Source of the DNA: an uncultured Desulfovibrionaceae bacterium
GTDB lineage: Bacteria; Desulfobacterota; Desulfovibrionia; Desulfovibrionales; Desulfovibrionaceae
Reading direction: 5' to 3'
Length of the DNA stretch: 64,000 bases
Assembly (NCBI GenBank): GCA_944325195.1
Contig: CALUZB010000022.1
Coordinates: 44,734 to 108,733, forward strand
The notes beneath the pieces were generated by a model. It searched no databases. It was given only the letters and a program-made list of their open reading frames with translations, and was not told the origin of the DNA. Of the stretch, positions 7,880-16,794 are shown in pieces. Position numbers and translations under genes: made by a program. Numbering within the stretch: the first letter of the stretch is position 1; the number at the start of each line of letters is the position of its first letter.

Positions 7880-8908
7880 ATGGTAGTACATTTCAGTTCT
7901 CCCTATCATAGAAAACCTTTTCAGAATTGCTCAAGGGAATTTCAATTCCCCCTATCAGATATGACAAATGTAGATCTGCTTGCTGAATTGGAGAGGTTGG
8001 AGCGTAAGCTGCATTTTTTGGAAGCAATTATTGATGAGCTGCCCAACCCTATCTTTGTTAAAGACAGTGCGGCTGAATTTTGTCTATTTAACAAGGCCTA
8101 TGAGCAGTTTTTTCAGGTACAGAGGGAAAAGCTGAACGGCCTGACCGTGCTGGATCTTGATTATTTAGATCCTGAAGAGCGGGAATACTACCAGAGAGAA
8201 GACCTGAACGCTATTGAAAACGGCACGGAAGTTCATTATGAAGCCAGCTATGCCACTCCAACAGGCAAGCGGCATACTCTGTATTGGAGTAAAGGTATCT
8301 GTGTGCCTGCTTCAGGTGAAAAAGGCCTGGTAGGAACAATTGTGGATATCTCCGCTCAGAAACGCCTGGAACAAGAGCTTCTGGCCAAGAGTACTGAGTT
8401 GGAACAAACCCTCAAGGAGCTTAGCCGGCTCAGCCAGACGGACTCCCTGACAGAGCTGCATAATCGCCGCTTTCTTGAAGATCGCCTGCAGGAGTATGTT
8501 TCCGTCAGCAATCGTTATGGGCAGACATTCAGTCTGCTGATGGCGGATCTGGATCATTTCAAGCGCATTAACGACACGTTTGGTCATGACGCAGGCGATA
8601 AAATTCTGAAGGCCTTTGCTGATATTCTGCGATGCAACTGCCGCAACTGCGACTATTGCGCCCGTTTTGGCGGCGAGGAATTCATGCTGTTTTTGCCGAT
8701 GACCAGAGCTGAGGATGCCCGCATGACCGCGGAACGCATCCGCCTTGCTACCCGCGAGGGTTGTTTCCTGCCAGATGGGCATTGTCTGACTGTGAGCATC
8801 GGCGTTACGGAGTTTCAGGCCGGTGACACGCCCGACACGCTCAAAAAACGGGTGGACCAGGCCCTGTATCAAGCTAAAAATAACGGACGCGATCAGGTTG
8901 CAGGCTGA
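7880..8908 (+). CDS. Diguanylate cyclase with PAS sensor domain
   Basis: It makes cyclic di-GMP from two GTP. Residues 45-160 or so form a PAS domain (FLEAIIDELPNPIFVKDS is a typical PAS start) with a PAC-like end (GLVGTIVDISAQKRLEQ). A short coiled coil leads to a GGDEF domain from about residue 185. The active-site motif is GGEEF near residues 262-266, a catalytically competent variant. RNCD five residues before it fits the RxxD inhibitory site, so product feedback is likely. There are no membrane segments, so the enzyme is cytoplasmic. ATG 7880 with GGAGTC upstream was chosen over an in-frame TTG at 7865 that overlaps that ribosome site. The signal sensed is unknown. Confidence 0.92.
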   Translation: MVVHFSSPYHRKPFQNCSREFQFPLSDMTNVDLLAELERLERKLHFLEAIIDELPNPIFVKDSAAEFCLFNKAYEQFFQVQREKLNGLTVLDLDYLDPEEREYYQREDLNAIENGTEVHYEASYATPTGKRHTLYWSKGICVPASGEKGLVGTIVDISAQKRLEQELLAKSTELEQTLKELSRLSQTDSLTELHNRRFLEDRLQEYVSVSNRYGQTFSLLMADLDHFKRINDTFGHDAGDKILKAFADILRCNCRNCDYCARFGGEEFMLFLPMTRAEDARMTAERIRLATREGCFLPDGHCLTVSIGVTEFQAGDTPDTLKKRVDQALYQAKNNGRDQVAG

Positions 8909-8992
8909 CTTGTTTATCAAACGACTTCAACAATTGACTGAGCTGCGCTGGAGCAATTGCTTCCAACTTGTTTCACTCTAATACGTCTGCCG

Positions 8993-10261
8993 TCAAGTTT
9001 CTCCAGCCAGCCCTTCCTGCCAATCAGCGTACAGCGCCGCCAACTCCGGCTCGTTCGCACGCATAGCCCAGCTTTTCAGCTTTTCTCCTTTGTCGAGCAA
9101 AATCTCCACATCTTCGAGCTGCCCAACAATGAATTGGAGTTTCTGCCGGGCCTGGTCAGCCAGTTCCACATTCCCGGCCTGGGACGCCGCCTGAAGCAAT
9201 GCTCGGAAATATGGCAGTAGAGGAAAAAAGTTGCATTGCAACAGTCTCACCCCGGAAGCTTCCCGGTATTGCCCGTTAGCCTCCAGAAATCCGGCCAGCA
9301 GTTCATAGCCAGTCCGCCATAACGGCTCTTTCTGTACACCCTCCCACCATAAGCCCGGGGCAAGTTCCAGGCCTGCGCCGATGTTACCTGAAAATCCGGG
9401 GGCAAAATCAGCGTTCATCGCCCTCTCTTGCTCTGCAGGCAGACAAATGAACAACTCCAGCCAAGGAGTCAGGGCCAGGTCAAAGCCGTCCCGGCGGGCG
9501 TGCCGGTGCAAATCCGGGGCAAAAGCGCCGGAACAACGCTGATTCAGCAACTCTGCATTTTCCCGATCATAGCTTGCCCGCCCCGGTGTCTGACTTTCCA
9601 AATGGACAATCCGGCTTTGGGGAACAACTGCCAGTGTCTTCCCCAACGCGCTGATTCCGGCGCACAATTCCAGGTCTTCCGAACCGTTGATATAGCCCTC
9701 GTGGAACCGTCCGGCTGCATTAAACAAATCCCGGGGCACCATAAACGCCGCCCCGGTGATTGCCTGCAGCCTGCGACGCGCTTTCACCACCCGGTGAGCG
9801 GCCGGGAAGTTTGCATACAAATGTTCAGTGGCAAGGGTAGGTGAGAAAGCAATTCCCAAATGCTGCACCTGCTCTGACTGCGGGTAAAGCAACAGCGGAC
9901 CACAGGCCCCCAGCCGGACATCCCGGCGCAACTCGGCCAGAAGTGGGGCCAGCCAACCCGGCTGGACTAATGTATCATTATTCAGGAAGAACAACAAAGG
10001 CGCGTCCGCAGTTGCAGCGCCCTGATTGCAGGCCCGGGCAAATCCCAGGTTTTCCGAGTTGCGGATTAGCGTGAAAGCAGACCCGAAAAGCTGTTTGCCG
10101 AATTCAGGAAGGACACGTGCTGTTTCATCAGCCGATCCGTTATCGATCAGCAAAACCTGCATGAAGTCTCCCGGAGTGTTCTCTCTCAAAGACTTCAAGC
10201 AATTACAGGTAAGCTCCCAGCAATTCCATACCGGAATGATTACACTGATCTGAAACTTCAT
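8993..10261 (-). CDS. Glycosyltransferase family 2
   Basis: The 422-residue protein has an N-terminal GT-A domain: ISVIIPVWNCWELTCNCLKS at residues 4-23, LLIDNGSADET, the NND metal-binding equivalent in FFLNNDTLV, and an acidic SEDLEL motif before the catalytic-base region. These are features of family 2 inverting enzymes, often rhamnosyl- or galactosyl-transferases. The C-terminal 150 residues are helical and unrecognised. Its ATG overlaps the TGA of the preceding glycosyltransferase gene (ATGA), so the two are translationally coupled. It is cytoplasmic, with no membrane segment. Donor and acceptor cannot be read from sequence; LPS, capsule or flagellin glycan are all possible. Confidence 0.88.
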   Translation of the reverse strand: MKFQISVIIPVWNCWELTCNCLKSLRENTPGDFMQVLLIDNGSADETARVLPEFGKQLFGSAFTLIRNSENLGFARACNQGAATADAPLLFFLNNDTLVQPGWLAPLLAELRRDVRLGACGPLLLYPQSEQVQHLGIAFSPTLATEHLYANFPAAHRVVKARRRLQAITGAAFMVPRDLFNAAGRFHEGYINGSEDLELCAGISALGKTLAVVPQSRIVHLESQTPGRASYDRENAELLNQRCSGAFAPDLHRHARRDGFDLALTPWLELFICLPAEQERAMNADFAPGFSGNIGAGLELAPGLWWEGVQKEPLWRTGYELLAGFLEANGQYREASGVRLLQCNFFPLLPYFRALLQAASQAGNVELADQARQKLQFIVGQLEDVEILLDKGEKLKSWAMRANEPELAALYADWQEGLAGET

Positions 10262-11802
10262 ACCTCCCCCAAGGCCTGTTCAACTCTGGCGCACTTGCGG
10301 AAAAGATCGGCCTTCACACGGTTAAAGTTCTCCTCACGCAATTTAGCGACTTTTTTCGCGTCCAACAAAAATTCAAGCTTGATTTTGTTTCCCATTATAT
10401 GCGCCTGCTGGGGCACGCGCATGGCCTGGCGCAAACTGGAATGCTGCATATGGCGCACCTGCAGTTGCCCATGATAACAAGTTGGATAACCGGCAAGACT
10501 TGAGCGCAAATCACGTTCCAGATCGTCAAACTGGCTGGGATTGAAACGCACGTCAAATGCACCCGCCTGCTCAACCGCCCGCATATTCAGCAGATGACAG
10601 CAACCGGTCACAGAAACACACGGCCGGGTATAGGCATACATTGCTTCCCCGGTTTCACCCATGCCGGAACAAAAGGGGAAAATGTTCTCGTCCAGATCTT
10701 CAAAGCTGTGTACGGCTTCTTCCGGAGCAAGCAAATGGAAATCAGCCGCCTGAACGGCAAAAGGTGGAATATGATCGGTGATACGACAACCCACGGCCCC
10801 GTAAGCTGGGTTGGCCGCAGCACACAGACCTTGCAGCCAGCCCGAGGGCAGAATAATATCATCATCAAGAAATACAGCCCAAGGCTCCCGCTTGACTTCC
10901 GGCAAGGACAGCAACCAGTTGCGGGCCGCGGGCGCACCCACATTGGCTGGAAGATGAATCAGAGTAAACCGGCCGGGCCAGTCGCGCTCGTATCCCCGGA
11001 TCATTTCCAGGCTGTTGTCTGTTGAGCCGTTATCCAACAAAAACACAGGCGCGCCATCAATACCGGAATCACGCAAACTGGCCAACGTTTGCGCCAGCGC
11101 CTCACATTTATTCCAGGAGTAAAGCAGTATGGGGGGCAGCGGCGTATCTTTGCCGAGTTTTAGCACCGGCTTGAGCGGACAAAGCAGATCATGTAGTGCC
11201 AAGCAGAAATTGGTGTGCCAGAAGAACTCGTGCCACACCGGCTTCAAGCCGGCAAATTCAACTTCCTGACGCAGCTTCCAGGCCAGTTCAAGGCCAGCCG
11301 TAGCCTTCCACAAACCGAACAGACCGACGTCCACCTGCCCGACAGCCTTTTCAGCTCCCACCGGGTCATGCGCAAGCATCTGCTCAGCCAGCAGTCGTTG
11401 AGCAAGCGCTGCTTTCCCGGGAAAATCCGGAAGTCGGGCCATAAACCCGCCCAAGTCGTCCGGATTATCGAACCGTGCCGGAATTTCACCGGGAAATCCG
11501 GCCAGGGCCCGTGCTGTTTCCCCGGCCAAAACGCCAGAGGCCCCGAAATCCGCCCCGGCTTCCGCCAGAGTTGATAACAGTCGCAGCACATCCCGATTCA
11601 ACGGATGATGTTCCCAGGCCCAACGCGCCAGACCAAGCGCCGCCAGCAATAAAATATCCCTGCTTGCCGCCGGCAGATCCGCGCTGAGGATTTTCACCAG
11701 CATCTGCACTTGGGCGGCCGGGCTTGCCGCACCATACGCCCAAGCCGGGTTGAAGCTTAAAACCTGTTCCAGAGTTCTGATTTTGTTGCTGACTTGAATC
11801 AT
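10258..11802 (-). CDS. Glycosyltransferase family 2 with helical N-terminal extension
   Basis: About 210 residues of helical, repeat-like sequence precede a GT-A domain that starts with PPILLYSWNKCEALAQTLAS. It shows FLLDNGSTDNSLE, NVGAPAARNWLLSL and the DDD metal motif in AVFLDDDIILPSGW, followed by SVTGCCHLLNMRAV. The protein is closely similar in layout and motifs to the divergently transcribed neighbour at 12055-13713, so they are paralogues. ATG 11802 was chosen; a TTG three codons upstream has no better ribosome site. Substrate unknown. The first gene of a two-gene unit, it is coupled to the glycosyltransferase downstream. Confidence 0.87.
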   Translation of the reverse strand: MIQVSNKIRTLEQVLSFNPAWAYGAASPAAQVQMLVKILSADLPAASRDILLLAALGLARWAWEHHPLNRDVLRLLSTLAEAGADFGASGVLAGETARALAGFPGEIPARFDNPDDLGGFMARLPDFPGKAALAQRLLAEQMLAHDPVGAEKAVGQVDVGLFGLWKATAGLELAWKLRQEVEFAGLKPVWHEFFWHTNFCLALHDLLCPLKPVLKLGKDTPLPPILLYSWNKCEALAQTLASLRDSGIDGAPVFLLDNGSTDNSLEMIRGYERDWPGRFTLIHLPANVGAPAARNWLLSLPEVKREPWAVFLDDDIILPSGWLQGLCAAANPAYGAVGCRITDHIPPFAVQAADFHLLAPEEAVHSFEDLDENIFPFCSGMGETGEAMYAYTRPCVSVTGCCHLLNMRAVEQAGAFDVRFNPSQFDDLERDLRSSLAGYPTCYHGQLQVRHMQHSSLRQAMRVPQQAHIMGNKIKLEFLLDAKKVAKLREENFNRVKADLFRKCARVEQALGEV

Positions 11803-12054
11803 ACCACTCAATTCTTGATTAAAGATTCATTGAGAGGCAATATAACATTGCCTGGACGCTCAAAGCAAGGTAAGTTAACGGATATTTCCGCCGCCAGTGT
11901 GGCTGATTGCCGGGTAAACACCGTTGTGCAGAGCTGATGCTGCATGGCATCAGGTTGACAAGGACAAGCCGCCCTCCCGCAAGCCACACGAGCAAGCCGG
12001 TAATGCCGCGCTTTTCGGCAAGGCGCTCAATTGCATTCAGAACCCGGAGTATTT

Positions 12055-13713
12055 ATGAATACAGCAACCACTTACAGCAACTTCTGGAACGGCCCCTTCA
12101 ACCGCCTGCCGCAAGCCCTTAGGCAACGCCTGCTGATGGGCAGTGCCGGCCTGGTACATCTGGCGGAACTGGCGGAAGCAACTCTGAACCTGGTGGCGGA
12201 ACAGGGCAAACGTGAATTTCTGGCTCTGGGCAGTCAAATCCTGCTGGCCGCTTACGAGTCCGATCCGCTGAACGCATCCTTTGCGGCCCAAGTGGAAACG
12301 GTGGAAAAGGTCAACCCGTTTATTCCCCAGACTATGCACCCCCTGTTGAAGTGGCTTCGCACACACTACAAAGAACCGGACAATCTGCGCTACCTGATGC
12401 GCCTTTTGGAACGCCGGGAAACAGACAAGACCCTGAACTACCTGGAAACACAACTCGATAAGGAACCGGGCAACATCTTCTGGCTGCATCACGCTGCCGG
12501 TTTCGGCATAATGGAAAACCAGCCGGATTGGCTCCTGGATCAGATCGAGCGTCATCCGGATCTGCCCGCCCCCCTTGCCGCGTATCTCAAGGCCAATGCG
12601 GTTTACGCTAAAGGTTGCTGGGAGCAGGCGGCGGAACTTTACGCCCAGGCAACCGCCAGTCTGCCTCTATTCACCTGGCAGGAACAACAGGCTCAATGTC
12701 TGCTCAAAACCAATGAGAAGGAACTGGCCGCGCAACTTCTGCGAACTGTAGCCATTGCCCACCCCTGGCGATTGAACAGTCTGCTGCGCCTGTTTGATCT
12801 TGAAAGCGGTCTGGCCGCCCGGGTAGTTGCGCCTGAAGGCACAGGGGCAATTCTTTTTTATACCTGGAACAAGGCAGATCACCTTAACCAGGCTCTGGCT
12901 GCGGTCTGCGACAATGAGCGTTATGGGGCCCGGGTGTTTGTGCTTGACAACGGCAGTACCGATCACACCCCACAAATTCTGAAGTCCTGGAAAGAACGCA
13001 TGGGCGACGCTCTCTGCCTTGTCACCCTGCCGGTAAACGTGGGAGCGCCCGCCGCCCGTAATTGGCTGGCCGCTCTGCCGGAAACAAAACAGGCGGACTG
13101 GCTCGCCTATATGGACGACGACGCCATTGTCCCCCCTGATTGGCTGGGCCGGTTCGGCGCGGCTATGCATGCCTACCCTGAAGCAGGAATTTACGGCTGC
13201 AAAATTGTGGACATGCACACCGACATGACAATCCAAAGCGTCGATTTCCACCTGTTGCCCTGTCAGGGGAAAATGGACGAAAACAACCTGATTGAGCGCA
13301 AATTTCAGGTTTCCTCCCTGCAACTGCAAGGTTTCAACTTCGGGCAATTCGATTATCTGCGTCCTTGCGCCTCGGTAACCGGCTGTTGTCATCTGTTCAG
13401 ACGTGAAGTGTTTGACCGCGTGGGCGGCTTTGACCTGCGTTACTCCCCCTCCCAGTATGACGATCTGGAGCACGACCTGCGCGCCGCCATTGAAAATGAA
13501 TTGCCGGTATATCAGGGGCACATTACCGTTCGCCACGCCAAGCGCACCGGTAAAGACGCCCAGACCAATCCTTCCCAAATGAGCAACGCCCTTGGCAATT
13601 TGATGAAGCTGCACATGCGCTACACCCGGGAGCAATTCGCTCAGGTAATGGAAAACGACGCCAATGCCGCTCATGCGGATATTCTGCGTAAAACCCGCCA
13701 ACTTGAGGCGTAA
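12055..13713 (+). CDS. Glycosyltransferase family 2, paralogue of the divergent neighbour
   Basis: The 552-residue protein has about 260 residues of alpha-helical, TPR-like N-terminus, then a GT-A domain. Motifs are AILFYTWNKADHLNQALAAV, FVLDNGSTDHTPQ, NVGAPAARNWLAAL, MDDDAIVPPDW (metal site) and SVTGCCHLFRREVF. The same blocks occur in the minus-strand gene at 10258-11802, so the two probably arose by duplication and act on related sugars. The ATG at 12055 follows CGGAGT. The stop TAA is followed immediately by the ATG of the next glycosyltransferase gene. Donor and acceptor unknown. Confidence 0.87.
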   Translation: MNTATTYSNFWNGPFNRLPQALRQRLLMGSAGLVHLAELAEATLNLVAEQGKREFLALGSQILLAAYESDPLNASFAAQVETVEKVNPFIPQTMHPLLKWLRTHYKEPDNLRYLMRLLERRETDKTLNYLETQLDKEPGNIFWLHHAAGFGIMENQPDWLLDQIERHPDLPAPLAAYLKANAVYAKGCWEQAAELYAQATASLPLFTWQEQQAQCLLKTNEKELAAQLLRTVAIAHPWRLNSLLRLFDLESGLAARVVAPEGTGAILFYTWNKADHLNQALAAVCDNERYGARVFVLDNGSTDHTPQILKSWKERMGDALCLVTLPVNVGAPAARNWLAALPETKQADWLAYMDDDAIVPPDWLGRFGAAMHAYPEAGIYGCKIVDMHTDMTIQSVDFHLLPCQGKMDENNLIERKFQVSSLQLQGFNFGQFDYLRPCASVTGCCHLFRREVFDRVGGFDLRYSPSQYDDLEHDLRAAIENELPVYQGHITVRHAKRTGKDAQTNPSQMSNALGNLMKLHMRYTREQFAQVMENDANAAHADILRKTRQLEA

Positions 13714-15024
13714 ATGGACGCCGTCTTAATCGAGTTGCTTAAAGCCTATTCAGAAGAGGTTATGGCTTACAGTCTGAAGCCTGCCCGCTCTGCCCAAGCC
13801 GGTGGCCCCAGCGGCTCTTCCGGAGAACATAGCAAGGCTGAGGCTGCAAGAATTAACTGTCCGGCTAACCAAACGCCCCCTTTCAGCGATTCCGTCGAGG
13901 ACGGACAGGCGGAAGAAAAACATTTAAGCCGACTGGAACGGCTGCTGGCTAAAAGCGGCCGCAAAAATCTGGTTGTTTTCGGCGTGGCCAATCACATGTT
14001 CGTTGGTAGTTGTGCACGCTTGTGCAATGAATACGACTACAATTTATTCCTTTGCGACTTGGACATACCGCGTGCGCGCGCATTCAGACAAAGTCGGGCC
14101 TGGTCGGATATTACCAATGCCGCCGGCACCTTTATTCCGGTATTCGACGCCTCCGCCCGGGCAATTCTTGCCCTGCTCGCCGGGGTTGGTCTGACTGTTG
14201 AAAACAGCGTTTTTTACCTCTGCCCCGGTCTTTCTGCCCCCGAAGCCCGAAATTTGCAAGTCTGTATGAAGCTGTTCCAACGCAGTCACCCCGTTTACCA
14301 CACAGAAAACACAAAGGGCCCGGAGCTCCAGATGTCCGCAGACAAGGAAATATCAATTTTAACCATTCTGCATCCGAACGAGCCGGACATAACAGAGTTT
14401 TGCACGCAAATACCCACCGGCATCAGGGAACTGGTCATCGTTTGGGACAGTCCCACCCCTTTCCACCGCCCCCTTTCCGCCGCCTGCCCCATTGTACAAT
14501 GTCACCGCGATTTAGATGGAAATTTCGCGGCTCAACGCAACTTTGCCTTAAGCTTATGCGCCGGCAATTGGGTGCTGGCCCTTGACGGCGATGAGCGTCT
14601 GGACGCGGCTGGCTGGGCGGCTGTAACTCAGGCTGTGGCCGAACAACCGGCCGAAGCGTATTTCCTGCCCCGGTTCACCCTGTTTCCGGATATCCGGCAC
14701 TTCCGCATGGGCTACGGCCTCTGGCCGGATTATCAGTTACGCCTGTTCCGTCGCACCGGGAAAACCCGGTTCACTCACCCGGTGCATGAAATTCTTACCG
14801 GAGTTGCCGGGCCGAAAGCAATTCTGGCTGGAGCGCCTATACTACATCTAAGTTACGTTATAAAAAACCGGGAATTGCTGGAAGAACGTCTGGAAGTGTT
14901 TAATCAGGCTATGGGAAAGGCTGCCCACCATTTAAGCCGGGAATATCCGCACCTTTCCCTGACCTGGCTACAAAAACTCAAAGCGGTCTGTCCCGATCTG
15001 AAGTATCTTTTATTGGCGGAGTAA
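13714..15024 (+). CDS. Glycosyltransferase family 2, two-part protein
   Basis: The N-terminal half (to about residue 205) begins with a low-complexity linker rich in Ser/Ala/Gly. A small alpha/beta region follows (NLVVFGVANHMFVGSCARL) that I do not recognise. The C-terminal half is a short GT-A domain of the family 2 type related to LPS core transferases. It shows ISILTILHPNEPDITEF, NFALSLCAGNWVLALDGDERL (shown to 20 residues from NFAL; metal motif DGDE) and LWPDYQLRLFRRTGKTRFTH. It starts right after the previous stop and ends six bases before the ATPase gene, so all three plus-strand genes look like one transcript. Confidence 0.82.
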   Translation: MDAVLIELLKAYSEEVMAYSLKPARSAQAGGPSGSSGEHSKAEAARINCPANQTPPFSDSVEDGQAEEKHLSRLERLLAKSGRKNLVVFGVANHMFVGSCARLCNEYDYNLFLCDLDIPRARAFRQSRAWSDITNAAGTFIPVFDASARAILALLAGVGLTVENSVFYLCPGLSAPEARNLQVCMKLFQRSHPVYHTENTKGPELQMSADKEISILTILHPNEPDITEFCTQIPTGIRELVIVWDSPTPFHRPLSAACPIVQCHRDLDGNFAAQRNFALSLCAGNWVLALDGDERLDAAGWAAVTQAVAEQPAEAYFLPRFTLFPDIRHFRMGYGLWPDYQLRLFRRTGKTRFTHPVHEILTGVAGPKAILAGAPILHLSYVIKNRELLEERLEVFNQAMGKAAHHLSREYPHLSLTWLQKLKAVCPDLKYLLLAE

Positions 15025-15029
15025 AATCA

Positions 15030-16109
15030 ATGCCGGAGCAAATACTGTTAAAGGTAGAAGAGCTTACAGTCAGTTTTTATAAGAACGACCCGCGCCTATC
15101 CAGACGCGTTGAAGGCAAGGCCATAGAGAACTTAAGCTTCATGCTTGAGGAAGGAAAGACCCTGGCCCTGGTAGGAGAGTCGGGCTGCGGCAAAACAATG
15201 ACTGCCTATGCCTTAATGGGTCTGGTGCCGGAACCGGGCAAAATCAGCAGTGGAGCGGTCTGGTTCCAGGGAGAAAACCTGCTGGAACTGCCGGAGCCCA
15301 AACTGCGTCAACTGCGCGGCAGCCAGTTGTCCATGATTTTTCAGGAGCCGATGACCGCCCTGAACCCGGTGCTCACTATCGGCAATCAAATTGAAGAGGC
15401 GGTTACCGCCCACCGCAAATTACCCCGCCGCGAACTTAGGCAACTGGGTGTGGAATTACTGCGTCAGGTAGGCATTCCCTCTCCGGAAGAACGCTATAAT
15501 GACTATCCCCACCAGCTCAGCGGAGGCATGCGACAGCGGGTGGTGATCGCAATGGCCCTGATCAACCGCCCCAAGCTGATCATTGCCGACGAACCCACCA
15601 CGGCACTGGACGTAACTATTCAGCGCCAGATTCTGGACTTGCTGAACCGGCTGTCTAAGGAAAACCGCACAGCCACTCTCTTGATTACCCACGACCTAGG
15701 GGTAGTGCGTGAAACAGCCGATGAAATTATCGTAATGTATGCGGGAAGGATTATGGAACAGGCCACGGCCCCAGATTTGTTCGCAACCCCGCTGCATCCC
15801 TACACTCAAGGGCTGATGGCTTCCATACCGGGACTGCCCTTCCGACAGAGAGAAGATTGCGTTAAATGCAATAGCGTTGCACGCACAGACCCGCTGATTG
15901 TACTTTCCACCGGGCAGAACAGGCAAACCCGGCTTCAAACCATACCGGGCACAGTTCCCAGCCTGTGGAACAAGCCGATCGGCTGTCCGTTCAACACCAG
16001 ATGTCCGCAGGCCTTCCGCAGATGTTTCTGTGAATTGCCCCCACTACTCCCCACGAATGCAGACAGTAACCACATTCATTATGTGCGTTGCTGGTTGCTG
16101 CAAAAGTAA
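15030..16109 (+). CDS. Peptide/nickel-type ABC transporter ATP-binding protein (OppD/DppD family)
   Basis: This 359-residue ATPase belongs to the dipeptide/oligopeptide/nickel importer family. Visible are Walker [10 protein letters not shown]-loop [11 protein letters not shown], signature LSGGMRQRV, Walker [13 protein letters not shown], and the C-terminal oligopeptide-transporter signature ([15 protein letters not shown]) unique to this subfamily. Such proteins normally pair with OppF/DppF plus two permeases and a binding protein. None of these is present here. It is instead the last gene of a glycosyltransferase transcript. It may serve permeases encoded elsewhere; its link to glycosylation is unproven. 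Confidence 0.9.
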   Translation: MPEQILLKVEELTVSFYKNDPRLSRRVEGKAIENLSFMLEEGKTLALVGESGCGKTMTAYALMGLVPEPGKISSGAVWFQGENLLELPEPKLRQLRGSQLSMIFQEPMTALNPVLTIGNQIEEAVTAHRKLPRRELRQLGVELLRQVGIPSPEERYNDYPHQLSGGMRQRVVIAMALINRPKLIIADEPTTALDVTIQRQILDLLNRLSKENRTATLLITHDLGVVRETADEIIVMYAGRIMEQATAPDLFATPLHPYTQGLMASIPGLPFRQREDCVKCNSVARTDPLIVLSTGQNRQTRLQTIPGTVPSLWNKPIGCPFNTRCPQAFRRCFCELPPLLPTNADSNHIHYVRCWLLQK

Positions 16110-16391
16110 TGGAGTGAAGGATAAAGTACTGCATGTATAGCATTTCCGCACTGCAAAGGATTTGCTTAACCGGGCTGCAAATCCTCAGGATTGCAAGTGC
16201 CCGTACAGGATATTACCGGCGCGCATGAGCCGCCTCCAGCATTAATTTCCTGCCGCAACTTCAGCTATACTTAGCGGATCTGTTCAGGCTAAACTCGCAT
16301 TGGCGACTTTATTCTCGGCTGTACTGACACAGCGGCGGGCGGCAGTTCCTGCCGCCCGCTCAAACAAACTAAAAGCAATGTTTACTAATCG
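16110..16391. other. Convergent intergenic region with a strong GC hairpin
   Basis: This region lies between the plus-strand ATPase and the minus-strand OB-fold gene. It includes a perfect 11-bp stem (16335-16345 with 16349-16359, sequence GCGGGCGGCAG and its complement) with a three-base loop. There is no T tract on either strand, so it may stop transcription with Rho or only stabilise the ends. No gene is evident. Confidence 0.5.
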
Positions 16392-16751
16392 TTAAATCTT
16401 TCTTATAAGATCAACGTCTATTTCCACGCTGTTCCAGTCCTTGTCCACTTCACCCTGAATTTCTACTTTGTCATTAGGGGTAATGTTCTGACCAGCCCAT
16501 TTATGATTATCTATGTCCACAGTGATGTTCCCGGTATTATCCTGGAACAGGTATCTGTCGCCGCCGAGATGCTGGACAATATTCCCCTGTAATGTAACGT
16601 AGGTGTCATCACGCATAGTTTTAGCCTGCTCCACGGTAGAAGCACTGACACTGGGTCCCTGGAATCCGCCCCCTACTTGGGCGTGCGCGGCAACCCCGCT
16701 GAAACAAACGGCCAAAGCAAAACAAGCAGCAATCAATATCTTCTTAAGCAT
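16392..16751 (-). CDS. YgiW/YdeI-family exported OB-fold (BOF) stress protein
   Basis: The 119-residue protein starts with a Sec signal peptide ending near AAHAQ (residue 25). A mature domain follows that matches the bacterial OB-fold (BOF) family of YgiW/YdeI: AKTMRDDTYVTLQGNIVQHL, then YLFQDNTGNITVDID and NDKVEIQGEVDKDW. These periplasmic proteins are linked to envelope stress and cationic peptide tolerance in enterobacteria; the mechanism is unknown. It is a single gene with its own ribosome site (GGAGAAAC region) and lies 43 bp downstream of the acetyltransferase gene on the same strand. Confidence 0.88.
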   Translation of the reverse strand: MLKKILIAACFALAVCFSGVAAHAQVGGGFQGPSVSASTVEQAKTMRDDTYVTLQGNIVQHLGGDRYLFQDNTGNITVDIDNHKWAGQNITPNDKVEIQGEVDKDWNSVEIDVDLIRKI

Positions 16752-16794
16752 ATCCGTTTCTCCTGATGGTTAATTAGTTAGTGTTTTAACTAGG

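Noticed and set aside
12667..13701. Long antisense open frame (344 codons) opposite a glycosyltransferase
   Set aside because: The plus-strand frame has clear GT2 motifs; the antisense frame has no recognisable domain and is a GC-driven shadow.
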